Assembly (NCBI RefSeq): GCF_000165425.1
Contig: NW_001798955.1
Location: 558,001-622,000, forward strand
Reading direction: 5' to 3'
DNA length: 64,000 nt
Origin: Paramecium tetraurelia
Taxonomy: Eukaryota; Ciliophora; Oligohymenophorea; Peniculida; Parameciidae
Part shown: positions 1 through 10,591 of the stretch, piece after piece
Position numbering within the stretch: position 1 is the first letter of the stretch
Layout: each line of letters starts with the position of its first letter
Made by a program: the position numbers and the translations under genes
The notes under the pieces: model-generated
What the model was told of the DNA's origin: nothing
The model's input: only the letters and a program-made list of their open reading frames with translations
Database searches by the model: none

Positions 1-327
1 CCATTCATAGCTTTGGATAATGCAACAGCAGAAAGAGGCTGAGGATCCTAATCCAGAACTAATGGGTACTTCAGATTCCACTTCTATTATTGAGGGTTTG
101 ATATTTAAGATGCGTGCCACTTAAGCTAACTAAGAATTAGTATTATTTGAATCTAGATTCAAGACTTCATGCCAATCATTTCCCCATCTTATCTCTATTG
201 AATTAGCTTTGTTTGAGTGTATTTTAATTTTGGTGTATTTATTGATGGCTGCACATAATGCTTTATGTCCATACACAACAGAATGCTCACCAGAAATGAT
301 TATCTTGGCTGGTGCTCTTACAAACAT
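1..327 (-). CDS. MVK: Mevalonate kinase, N-terminal part (continues before base 1)
   Basis: First 109 codons of a GHMP-family kinase that phosphorylates mevalonate in isoprenoid synthesis; the rest lies outside the window. From the ATG at 327 it reads MFVRAPAKIIISGEHSVVYG, the family's first strand and GEH loop, and residues 92-98 are GLGSSAS, the nucleotide-phosphate loop. An in-frame ATG further upstream (387) only adds a Cys-rich leader that does not look like the family, so 327 is preferred. TAG and TAA codons within (for example 130-132) must be Gln. No intron is visible in this part. It is transcribed away from the next ORF. The family call is firm; the missing C-terminal half cannot be judged. 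Confidence 0.9.
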
Positions 328-390
328 AATTAAAATTGAATATATATAGAATTTATTGAAACAATCATTCCTTATACAACAAACCAAATT

Positions 391-1282
391 ATGATAGGAG
401 TTAATGCCAAGATTGCTTAGAAGTTTGAAATTGGCTTAAGTAACCCTTATTCTTCGGATTCAAGTTTTTAAAACATTGAAACCCATTGGCTTTGATAAAT
501 CATTTCAGATCTACATTTATTAAGAAGAAGAAGGAGACTGCAATTTATTCAAAGGAAAACATCAAGCTTGGAATTTGAACCTCGGAAAGTTTGAGCTACT
601 CCTAGAGTAGAATAGCCTCCAACACATATTATTATGATGTCCGTTTAATTGAGATAAGATTATGGACCTTAAATAGAATGATAAAAGATCATGGAAGATG
701 AAAGAAAGATTACGTAATAAACATATCTTAGATAATGAAATAGAGGGATACTAATCAAGAGAAAAAAATTGAATTAAGGAATTGAGCCTCTACTTATAAT
801 GAGGATTAGTTTTGATGAATACAACTATGATCATATTTGTAATCTCTTTGCCACATGCAATAACTAAAGAAAGAAGGATGTTATTAGAATATTACTATGA
901 TATTCCACTTATATATAGCAATTGTATCATTTCTTAACAAAAGGAAGTAGAGCTAGATGAAGGTAAACAAGTTAGTTAGAAAAGAAGAAAGACCATTATA
1001 GAATTGGAGGAAGATCAAAAACAATAGATCTAATTATCGCCTGGAGATAACCTTGGTCTAAAACATATCATAAGAACAAATCTATATGAAAAATTCATAT
1101 CATGTAAGATACTAACCTTAAAACAATCTAATTTAGAAGGATAGTTGTTTTATTTAGATCGTGATAAGTATATAAGAGTACTATTGAATAATAGAATTTA
1201 AACTTCATCTTAAAATAATGGGGCAGAGCAAAGTCTATAAAAAATAGTCAAACGCAAGCAAGATAGAAATACCTTAGATTGA
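391..1282 (+). pseudogene. Decayed or partial protein-coding ORF, family unknown
   Basis: One reading frame can be followed from ATG 391, over a canonical 25-nt intron (440-464), to a TGA at 1280-1282, but in-frame TGA codons sit at 635, 650, 770 and 800. I found no GT...AG intron that removes them. The open tail from ATG 815 is 155 codons and basic to acidic in patches (KRRKTIIELEEDQ). The first open stretch ends in LGKFELLLEQNSLQHILL. I recognise no family. It may be a relic of a duplicated gene, or only the 815-1282 part may be real, or the frame may be a chance one: with TGA as the only stop, open stretches of this size are not rare in AT-rich DNA. Confidence 0.3.
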
Positions 1283-1627
1283 AATATTGTTGTAAAGTAA
1301 ACCATGATAATGATTATACAAAATAAAAGCTTATATTACATACGTTAATTTTTCTTTTAAATCTTCAGCCACTACTTTGTGAGGATATTGTGAAGAAAAA
1401 GTTCAACTATTAATGGTTAAAAGTATAAGGAAACTAATAGTAGAAATTAGTGATATCACTTGTTTAATAAAACACTGAATATAATCATAACCGACATAAT
1501 CACAAAAGCAATATTGATAACAACCAAAAATCCAAAACAGAAGAATGATTGGTGAATATAATGTGTTTATTATTAAATCAAATGAAGATTGTATTAATTT
1601 AAAAGATTTAATTAAGATCTTTTAATC
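1283..1627. other. Non-coding interval upstream of RPS23
   Basis: AT-rich stretch with no supported ORF. It must hold the promoter and 5' UTR of the ribosomal protein gene that starts at 1628. I see no recognisable element in it. Confidence 0.5.
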
Positions 1628-2081
1628 ATGGGAGTTGGTAAACCCAGAGGTATGAGAGCCGGAAGAAAGCTCAAAGATCACAGAAGAGTTAACAGATGGG
1701 CTGATAAGGAATACAATAAGGCTATGATTGGGTCAAGATATAAGAATCCATTCATGGGTGCATCACATGCTAAAGGTTTGGTTGTCGAAAAGATCGGAGT
1801 GTAAATATACTTTTTAATGTGTATCTAGTGAATCCAAATAACCAAACTCTGCTGTCAGAGAGTGTGTTAGAGTCTTATTGAAAAAGAATGGTAAAAAAAT
1901 ATCAGCCTTCGTTCCCAAGGATGGTTGCTTAAACTTTTTAAATGAAAATGACGAAGTCACTGTAGCTGGATTCGGAAGAAAGGGACATGCAGTCGGTGAT
2001 ATTCCAGGGGTCAGATTTAAGATTATTGCAGTTAAAGGAAAGTCACTTTTGGCTTTATGGCTTGGAAAGGTTGAAAAATGA
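1628..2081 (+). CDS. RPS23: 40S ribosomal protein S23 (uS12)
   Basis: Core protein of the small ribosomal subunit decoding centre, 141 aa as usual for eukaryotes. It starts [20 protein letters not shown] and contains [18 protein letters not shown], the invariant [10 protein letters not shown] loop (where the conserved proline of the decoding loop lies), [10 protein letters not shown] and [18 protein letters not shown]. One 28-nt intron (1801-1828) splits the GV codon just before ESKQPNS; exons of 173 and 253 nt give 142 codons with the TGA at 2079-2081. The TAA inside KQPNS is read as Gln, one of the clearest proofs of the ciliate code here. Confidence 0.98.
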
Positions 2082-2307
2082 ACAACTTATATTCCCTTTT
2101 TGTCAGTATATTAAGAATAATATTTAATAAATAATACTTTATTGGTTTCATAATATTAATGATTTGAATTTATAATCACTAATTATTAATAGAAATATGT
2201 GTTACAATGAATGTATAATCTTCATTTCTCTGAATTGGAGTGAGTTTAAGTTTACAAAAACTATTTAAGATTATTATAATTATTATTAGATTAGTAATTT
2301 TCTACAT

Positions 2308-2663
2308 TCAAAACAATTGTTAAGTTAAATTTATTGAGCTTCCTATAAGAATTAGGGCATCCAATAGTATCAAGTATTTTTGCTTTAATATTAAATATGT
2401 AATCAAATGATTAATATCGTGATTATTTAGATAATAATTTTCTTTGGACGTAATAAGTGTATTTTTTTTCATTTCTTATAATTTATCTGGATTGGAATAT
2501 TTGTTGTGGCTGAAAAACAATGATCTTCATCAATGCAAAAGTTCAGCTTTGATTTTAAGAAGTAATCATAACTCCAATTTTCATATTCTTGTAAATTAGT
2601 ATTAGAAAATGAAAAAGAAAAAAAAATTATAAAAAGCGGCTATGAATGTCGTAAGCAATACAT
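2308..2663 (-). CDS. Possible small protein of unknown function
   Basis: Low-confidence gene model. An ATG at 2663 opens a frame containing NLQEYENWSYDYFLKSKL. If a 32-nt GT...AG segment (2487-2518) is spliced out, the frame continues through NNHDINHLITYLILKQKYL to a TGA at 2308-2310, giving 107 aa, and the exon sum is divisible by three. The second exon ends in a hydrophobic helix (LILLDALILIG). The intron lacks the usual GTA start and is long for this window, and no family is recognised. The alternative is that this 850-bp gap between RPS23 and the antigen gene is non-coding. Confidence 0.25.
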
Positions 2664-2935
2664 ATATAGGCTTTTGATCAAAATATGTGGGAAATATGTA
2701 GTACTTTAAAAATAATTCCATATTTTTTTAAATAAAGATGATGAAGTGAGTAAAGACAAAAAATAAGATGGGATAGTGAAGTATATTAGGATGGAGTGTG
2801 ATAGAGATGAGTACGAGCATTAAAAAATCAAAATAATGCGTATTAATTAACAATACATATTATGGATTTATTTAGCTAATTTGGATTCAAAAGCAAATCA
2901 TTTTCTAATAAATATCATTATTTAAAATATAAATT

Positions 2936-3712
2936 ATGAATAAATTCATCATTGCTTCATGCATCATTGCTTTAGCTCTTGGATGGACTGCTAGCCCATC
3001 AGATCATTGCTCTTGCAGTGATTACTATTTATCAACAGAATGCTCTTCATTATTTGGATGTTCATGGAATGCAGGAACAACATCTACTTGTCAAAAAGCT
3101 AATTGCACAGCCTAATAAGGAGCCGCTTGTTTGACCTTCCCAACTGCATGCTATTTAAATACAACTGCAGGTAACAATACTTGTCTCGCATTTTCATCAT
3201 GCAGCAGTCTAAAAGGAGCCACTGATGCTGATTGCTAAGCTCAAAATGCTTTATGCGGATAAACATCAACCACTGGAACAAATTGTGTTGATTTCAAATG
3301 CTCATCATATTCAGGAACTACCTGTCCAACAGCAAGAGGATGTTACCTAAATGGAGCCACATGTTCCAATACTCCAACATGCTCAACTGGAACAGCTGCA
3401 AACTGCACTACACCTTATTGTGCTATGAACGGAACAACCTGCCAATAAGCAGTATGTGGAAGTTACACAACTGAATTGTCCTGCAGCTTTGTCTATTTGT
3501 CAGGAACATCAGTTCAACCATGCTCTTGGAATGCCACAGGATCAGCTTGCATTAATGCCCCAGGAACCGGAAATTTAACATCAACTACATGCTTCACCAA
3601 TACCTTAGGTGCTTATCATTGGTCATCAGCATCTACAACTGATGGATCATGCAAGTCTTGCTATGGAGTCCTTTTATAAATTGTGTTTGCCATCCTTTTA
3701 TTGTTGGCTTGA
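2936..3712 (+). CDS. Cysteine-rich surface-antigen-like protein
   Basis: Intronless 258-aa protein. Residues 1-20 form a cleavable signal peptide (MNKFIIASCIIALALGWTAS) and the last residues (LLQIVFAILLLLA) are a short hydrophobic tail after a Cys/Ser-rich stretch, the layout of a GPI-anchored surface protein. Between them are about 30 cysteines in recurring modules of the kind CSxxxGxxC and GCxxNGxxC, with many Thr/Ser and NxT/S sites. This resembles a short member of the Paramecium surface antigen family, which are normally far longer; I infer a mini-antigen rather than an immobilisation antigen. Codon use is visibly more GC-rich than in the neighbours, as in highly expressed genes. Confidence 0.75.
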
Positions 3713-4066
3713 GATTGAGAAGATATTCATATTTTACACATAATCATATTCATAATATGTAAAGATTTGGTCTATTCTATAATTCTATTCTACAATTTCT
3801 GAATTCTCTTTTGACTAGGATCTAGTCTCTAAACTTAAACATTTTAAGAGGCTAGATAGATTGTCTAGTCTCGGCTATGTTAAATGTAGAAGGGTAACAC
3901 TATCAGAGAGAGAGAACCTGTAAAACTGAAATAATGTGTATTTTATTGTGTCATTTTATTTATAATAAATACACTATAAATTTAGTATAAATACAATTAA
4001 TTTGAATTTCCATATTTGGCAATTCTTTACCCCCTTCCTTAAAATATCTTGATTATTTATAATATA
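3713..4066. other. Intergenic interval
   Basis: 354 bp between two co-directional genes. It must contain the 3' end of the antigen transcript and the promoter of the MORN gene. Apart from a short T-rich tract and AT-rich sequence before 4067 nothing stands out. Confidence 0.5.
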
Positions 4067-5937
4067 ATGGATTAATCAATAGTGAAACTAAATACAGAAT
4101 GTGAAGACATTCAACAGTCATTCCTTTCATCTCCAAGTGAGTACTTCTCGAATCAAAAAGATGACTTAGTTGAAAAATGTCAATTCTCTTATAAACTATT
4201 CAGCGAAACCAATCCCAGAGATCAAATCGCTTAGAAGATTGTTAATTTTCAACAAGAAAAACAACAACTGTAATCGATCCAACTTATATAGTCTCTACTT
4301 GATAGAGAAATTAGAATAGTACTTCATTAAAGATATAACAACCTTACTTGAATATGTTGAGCAATTAGAATAATCATACAATACCTTATACAATGGAGGA
4401 TTCAAAATAATCAATGAGCAATTGCTTACCTACTTTGATTACGAGAAGGTGTAAAAACTAAATGAAACAATTAATCTCCTGGAGTAGAGATGGAATCTAC
4501 CCTAAATTAAGGAAGCCGGCAAGTAATTTGAAAAGGTCTTAGGATTATCTAGTTTGAAATGCATGCTGGAAGAACATGTTAGAGATCAAACTATGGTACA
4601 GTTCTTTTTACAAAATTAAATACACAAACCCCCAGTTGAGTGTCTATTCTTAAGGAGTAAAGAAGTTGATAAATTGAATGAATCTGATGGGATTTACTTT
4701 GGGGAAGTATTGCAATAAATGAAACATGGATTTGGAGTTTGCATTAGGGGTTAAGCCATTTGGTAAGGATATTGGAAACACAATCATATCATCTGGGGTT
4801 AGTACACTTTCGAAGAAAATGGATAGAAAAAAATAATGTAAGGGTGTTTCAAGGACGATCTGCTTGAAGGAGAAGGAAAATGTATTGCGTTTAATGGAGA
4901 TACAGTCTAAGGCTAATTTAGAAGAAGTAGAATATAAGGCAGAGGTACTTATAAATTTAGCTATGGAAATATGTAAGATAGAAATTAATATATTTAGATA
5001 TGAGGGAGATCTAAAAAATAATACGATAGATGGATAAGGTTCCATGAAGTTTGCAAATGGTGATTAATACGAAGGGGATTGGAGAAACCATTCCATTTAT
5101 GGTAAAGGCAAGTACACATATAATAATGGGGATTTTTATGAAGGAGATTTTGTAAATGGAGACAAGGAAGGAAAAGGAGTCTTAAGATATGAAAATGGTA
5201 ACATATATTAAGGAGAATTCAAAAATAATATAATTCATGGATTGGGAGAGTTTAAATTTGTTAATGGAGACAAGTATATGAATCTTTAATTCAAGATATA
5301 ATGGAGAATTCAAAAATGGGTAAAGAGACGGAAAGGGAAAATATGAATAAGTGACTGGAGAATTTTATGAAGGCTCGTTTGTTAATGATAAAAGAGAAGG
5401 ATTTGGAGTTTAAAAATATTCTAATGGAGACATCTATGAGGGGTAATTCAGAAATGATAAAAGGGAAGGATAAGGAAGATATAAGTTTGCTAATGGAAAT
5501 GTGTATTATTCTTATTAAATTTTAGTTATATTGGAGATTTTGTTAATGACAAAATTGAAGGTAAGGGAAAAAAGAAATTTGTTAATGGCGATGTTTATGA
5601 AGGAGAATGGAGCAATCAACTTTTCAATGGTAAAGGCTAATATAAGTTTGCTAATGGAAACACATATATTGGAACTTTTGTGAATAATAAAAGAGAAGGA
5701 CATGGAGTTTATAAATTTGCGAATGGAAATATCTATGAAGGAGAGTACAAAAATGATAAAAGAGATGGCAAAGGAATATTTGTTTACGCTGATGGAAACC
5801 GAGAGATTGGAGAGTATTTTGAGGGCAAACCTTCTGGAGAACACTAAGTCTATAGGGGAAGATAAAGCAGTCCTTTCAAGATTAATAATTATAATTCTGG
5901 TAAACTGGATTCTACCTTCATTACCAGCAGATTTTGA
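4067..5937 (+). CDS. MORN-repeat protein
   Basis: 592 aa. Residues 1 to about 195 are helical and Gln-rich with no clear domain. From about 198 to 570 there are 15 to 16 MORN repeats of roughly 23 aa (IYEGEYKNDKRDGKGIF is typical), a fold that binds membranes or scaffolds cytoskeletal complexes. Four introns: 4270-4291, 4973-4997, 5274-5295 and 5503-5525 (22, 25, 22, 23 nt); exons sum to 593 codons with TGA at 5935-5937. Introns 2, 3 and 4 interrupt three different repeats at exactly the same place, in phase 2 immediately before the Tyr of Y-x-G. No catalytic domain is attached, so this is not a PIP5-kinase. It converges on the kinase gene, 96 bp away. Confidence 0.9.
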
Positions 5938-6033
5938 TTAAGATTACATGAGTTTATAATTTAATTATAATGACTTGAAATCAATTTTGTATTGTGAGTA
6001 TGGATTAATAGAATTAATTATTCTTATAAAAAA

Positions 6034-8080
6034 TCAAACTCGTTTGTCAAAATTGAAGCTTTAATTTATATTAGCCTTTGTAGTACTACTGTTTGCTTTC
6101 TTAGTCTTTTAACCTCCTGCACTATGATCTCTTGATCCTTTTCTACTATTTAATTTTAGCCAGAGTTAAAATGGCATTGATTATGGTTTTGTGCTGGCTG
6201 GCATAGACAGATCCTAAAAGTCTAAAATAAAATATTTACTCCGTCAATGTGCAATGATCTTTTTTTACTATCAATATTAGTGGTATCTACTAAATTGATT
6301 GGTTTATTTTCTTTTTTTTTATCATAGGTAGAATCGAAATTTAAAATTGAACCCTTTTGATTTTTTGTAGTCTTACTATTTTAGGGTATTTTCGGTTACG
6401 AATTACCTCTAGGAGCTGTTGGAGTGCCTGTCTTTGTAGATGATTCTAATATTATTTTTCATTATACTTAGATAATTCAATAATTTATTCTGATGAGCAG
6501 GAGAAGCTGTGCATACATTTGATGATCTTTTACAAGTGCCCAAAAAAGTTGTTTTATTTAAACTATCATTGATTTAAATGTCAGTGGTCATCTTTTTATT
6601 GTTAGTCTATTGGAAGGATTAGGACTTTTTTTCTTTCAAAGAAGAATGATTAATCCTAAAAATGATATTAATTAGTTACTTCAATTGATAACGATGAATT
6701 TTAGTAGTTTTTAGATCCATTATTAGTTGATCTTGTATCATCTGAAGGAAGAACAGAAAGTCCTCTTGTTTAAGTATGGGATTTATTATTCGTCTAACAA
6801 GAACCAGATCTATTATGAGTAAGAGTTTTCATCATTTGGCTGTCCAAAAGACTACTGATTGGAGCTAAAAATAAATGAAAAAAGTCTACGTTTCTATGGA
6901 CGAGTTGCAGGTTCTAATAGTTTTTCATTGAAATTGCTTGAATTGATATCGGCAACTGATTTTCCACCATTAATGAGATGCTTCTTTAAGATAAGGAAAT
7001 AAGCTGTGGTTAGATTGTTGTGTTTGTTTGCATCAAGACATTTCTTTATGTAATCTGAGTTGAAGCCTTTGGTTGCTAGCTAATCAACTATTGCATCATC
7101 AATTGGAATTCTGCTGTAGCCTATTATAATTCCTTGAGGAATGGATTGAACTCTCTTATACAACTTAAACCAGGGATGTTATTTAATTTACTCCAGATTA
7201 AATCGTTTAGAAGGATCTGTGTTTAAAAGTCCTTTTAGAAATGATTACCCATCTTATGAGACATGGGAAGGTATTGTATATTGTCCTCCAAGTATTTTCT
7301 TATATAAATCACTGGTGTTTTTATCTTCAAAGGGTAATTGACCACAGATAGTAGCGAATAAGATGACGCCACAAGACCAAATATCAACCAAGATACTTTG
7401 GTATCTATGGCCTGCTATCATCTCTGGAGCAGCATAACAAGGACTACCACATGCTGTTTTAAGCAACTCTCCTTATTTATACGTGTTGGATAGTCCAAAA
7501 TCCACTATCTTTATTTGGTTTTAATGATCCAATAACAGATTTTCTGGTTTCAAATCTCTATGAACAATATTTAGTTTGTGAATGTATTCTATGCCTGAAA
7601 TCAACTCTTAGACTATATTCGACAAGCATTCTATTTCATCCAATCTAAGAAATTATCTTGGAATATTTACTTATCGTTCTTTACTATATAATCAAAGAGT
7701 TCACCTTTATCACAAAATTCCATCACCAAAAAGATGTGCTTCTTTGTTTCTATAATCTAGTTTTAATATTGATATTACCTCATATAATTAAATTACATGG
7801 CGATGGCGAATCAATTTTAAAATATGTATTTCTCTTGAAACTCTCTCAACATCTGCAACTTCTACTATTCGTTCCTTTTCCAATATTTTAATGGCCACCT
7901 TCTCTCCAGTAATCTGATGCAAACCCAATTTAACTAAACCAAATGTGCCAACTCCAAGAGTTTTAACTCTAATAATTAATACTCCAAACCTAATTAATAA
8001 TCTCCTATGATCCTTGGCTTTGATGTATCTTTATTATTTAATGAAGCATTCTCTTTATCTGAGTTTTTCTTTTGCAACAT
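6034..8080 (-). CDS. SNF1/AMPK-type Ser/Thr protein kinase
   Basis: About 619 aa. The kinase domain (about residues 25-280) has the glycine loop GVGTFGLV, the VAIK lysine, HRDLKPENLLLD (about 149), DFGLS, and the activation loop LLKTACGSPCYAAPEM, which matches the AMPK T-loop with its phosphorylatable Thr. A UBA-like segment follows (about 299-345, GFNSDYIKKCLDANKHNNLT), as in SNF1/AMPK alpha subunits. The tail is Ser/Thr/Asn-rich and basic. Eight introns: 7967-7989, 7757-7778, 7645-7670, 6865-6889, 6656-6679, 6607-6625 (only 19 nt), 6446-6467 and 6214-6239; exons sum to 620 codons. The last intron is the least certain: without it the frame stays open antisense into the MORN gene, so the C-terminus needs transcript data. 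Confidence 0.9.
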
Positions 8081-8828
8081 AAATCAATATCGTTAAAATA
8101 TTAATATTTAGAACTAAATTAAGAACGAAGTTTCATAACCTTTTAACATCCACCCTCACACCCACTCTAGTTCTCCCATTTGCAATTGCACAACCTTAAT
8201 AATCTCTCTTTATCAATCTGTGAAAATTAATAAAATCAACAAACCTAAATATCATTAAAATCTTGAATATTCCTAGGCTTATTACTGATCTTTTTTAAGC
8301 GAATTATGATTTTTATGCCCCATGAATTAGTTAAAAGTGCATAAAAGAAACCTTTAAATCAATTTATTTACTCTAAATTTGTGTATTACGATTGAAATTA
8401 CATCTAAAATTCTTATCTATAAGGGGCAATAAAAGGCTCCTGGCGTTAAATGAATATCTATTTAATAATTTTCCCTTTTGGAATGAGACAAGTAATTAAA
8501 TCAAAATTTTAAATATCTTTTTTTGGTTTAAATTTATTAATTCACATAAATACTCAAAAATCAATTATTTTTATGTTTAAATAAAATATATTGATTAAAT
8601 TTTAACCTACTTCTTTAGAATGTCATTCATTTACAATATAAATCCTTTTTGAAGTTTTGCAATTAGAATGGAATACATTTGATAGATGGATTTGATTCAT
8701 TTTGCAACAACTAATAAAGTATTAAAAGTATATGATTAATACAATTGTGTAATATATTAAGACATAAAAAAGAGAGAATATAAAATTTATGTGTTAACTA
8801 TTTTAATTTTAAATTTTAAATTATATCA
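8081..8828. other. Divergent promoter region between the AMPK-like kinase and CKS1
   Basis: 748 bp, the longest gene-free interval in the first half. It separates two divergent start codons and should contain both promoters. A CCA/CAC-rich patch near 8150-8180 is followed by plain AT-rich sequence. I find no ORF or RNA gene that I can support. Confidence 0.5.
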
Positions 8829-9133
8829 ATGCCTCATTATCCTGAAGAAATCGAATATTCCGATAAGTACTTAGATGACTACTATGAATACAGACATGTC
8901 ATTCTACCTAAACATATTTTCAAAAAAATCACAAAAGGTACAATTTGAATTTGAAAATGCTAGGGAAATTATTAAATGAAATGGAATGGAGAGCCTTGGG
9001 AGTATAGTAATCGAGAGGATGGTCTCACTATGAAACTCACAGACCAGAACCTCACATTCTTCTCTTTAGAAGACCAAAAAATACAGATCCAAACACTGGA
9101 TTACCACCTCCAGGATTTAGTGCTCCTTATTGA
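8829..9133 (+). CDS. CKS1: Cyclin-dependent kinase regulatory subunit CKS1
   Basis: 92-aa adaptor that binds Cdk and phosphorylated substrates in the cell cycle. It begins [20 protein letters not shown], has [14 protein letters not shown], the [18 protein letters not shown] core with the His-x-Pro-Glu-Pro-His hinge that controls beta-strand exchange, and the phosphate-binding Arg/Trp/Arg residues. One 26-nt intron (8938-8963) lies in the G codon after ITK. Exons of 109 and 170 nt give 93 codons; stop TGA at 9131-9133. The stop is only 48 bp from that of the convergent UBA4 gene. Confidence 0.97.
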
Positions 9134-9181
9134 ATATAAATTAGTTAAATCATCAGATACATGTATATACTTAAATTCAAT

Positions 9182-10459
9182 TCATAACAACGGCATTTTA
9201 GGATCATATAACTTTGCATATAAATCTATTCCTCCGATAATATTATATATATTTGGTGTTTTATCCTTTAGATATTCACAAGCCAACCTTGAATTATTAC
9301 CTCTTCTGCACATGATGTAGATTTCTTTATCCTTATATTCTTCAACTTAAAGTTAATCAATTTATGAATATGGAAGATTTGTGAATCCATCCAATTTGAT
9401 AATGTTATATTACGAGCTTGGCCTGACATCCAATAAAGCTACTTTCTCACTTCTTTAAATCTATAGGAAATCTTTCCATTCAATCTCTTTATATCCTCCT
9501 CTATAAGGAATAGATGAGCTACAAATAGTCTATGCAAAGGATGCATAATCATAGTCATTTATTTTTATTTACTTTTAACATGCTATACAATCCCTGAGTA
9601 TTAATAAATATTAAATACTTCTGTTATCCTCTCAGCTTTACAACTTTATAGACATCCCTTAATCCATCTATTAGTATCATCTTTTATGATAAAGTCTACT
9701 GTCCAATAATTATTTTAATAGCCTGCAATGCTTCTATGAGTCCAATCAACCCTGGCATAACTCCAAATACTCCTGCTTCATTGCAATTCTATACAGTCTT
9801 AGGACATTGTGGAAATAGACATCGATAGCAAGGTCCCTACATTCCATACACTGTTATCTAACCCTCCCATCCAACTGATGAACCTGAAACCAAAGGTTTA
9901 TTTAGATATATTGCTGTATCATTAATTAAATATCTTGTTGCAGGATTATCAGTAGCATCCAATATGACATCGTAATTTTAAAAGATTTCTATTGCATTTG
10001 CAGATGATAAATGATGCTTATAGGTAATAACATTCACTAAAGGATTAAACTCATTAATTTATAATTTTGCTGATTCACACTACGATATTTGATAATGAAT
10101 ACCTTATTCATCCCTTATCTATAATTGTTATGAATTATTTGACGATGTAAGTTTGATACATCTACACTATCACCATCAACTAATCCTATTGTTCCAACTC
10201 CAGCTCCAGCCAAATAATATATTGCAGGAGCTCCTATACCTCCTGCTCCTACTATCAATACCTTTGCAAGATGAATCTATTTCTAGCCTGTCAAACCTAT
10301 CTCAGATAAGATCATCTATCTTTTGTATCTATTGATGTGTTCATATCCAAATTCATTATTAATTTGGCTCACCTTATGTTAAATAAAGTCCTCTTCCTAT
10401 TCGAATTCAATCTTATTCTACTTCAGAAGGTTTTACAAGTATTCAATATATTCTTTCAT
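9182..10459 (-). CDS. UBA4: UBA4/MOCS3-type adenylyltransferase-sulfurtransferase
   Basis: 409 aa. It activates the C-terminus of the sulfur carrier Urm1 (and of MoaD-like proteins) by adenylation and then thiolates it, for tRNA thiolation and molybdopterin synthesis. The E1-like domain has [12 protein letters not shown] (about residue 66), the Asp/Arg ATP-contact motif [15 protein letters not shown] and a DATDNPATR loop. Two zinc CxxC pairs are present (CYRC about 202, CIAC about 275). The C-terminal rhodanese domain has active-site loop CRRGNNS with Cys about 367, plus [10 protein letters not shown] at its start. Introns: 10080-10102 and 9594-9618; exons sum to 410 codons. All expected catalytic residues are seen. 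Confidence 0.95.
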
Positions 10460-10591
10460 AAAATATATAAATATAAATATAATAATTTTTCAGGAAATAT
10501 TGAACTTGGATATTTTTATACTTAAATAAATACGAGATAATTGATAGGATTTATAAATATGAATTAATATAACAATATTCAATTAAGTAAA

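Noticed and set aside
560-590. tRNA-like B-box resemblance (GGAATTTGAACC)
   Set aside because: Spacing is off by one and no acceptor or D-arm partners can be folded around it.
3152-3185. Intron-like GTAACA...GCAG segment inside the surface-antigen gene
   Set aside because: The frame is open through it with regular Cys spacing, so splicing is not needed.
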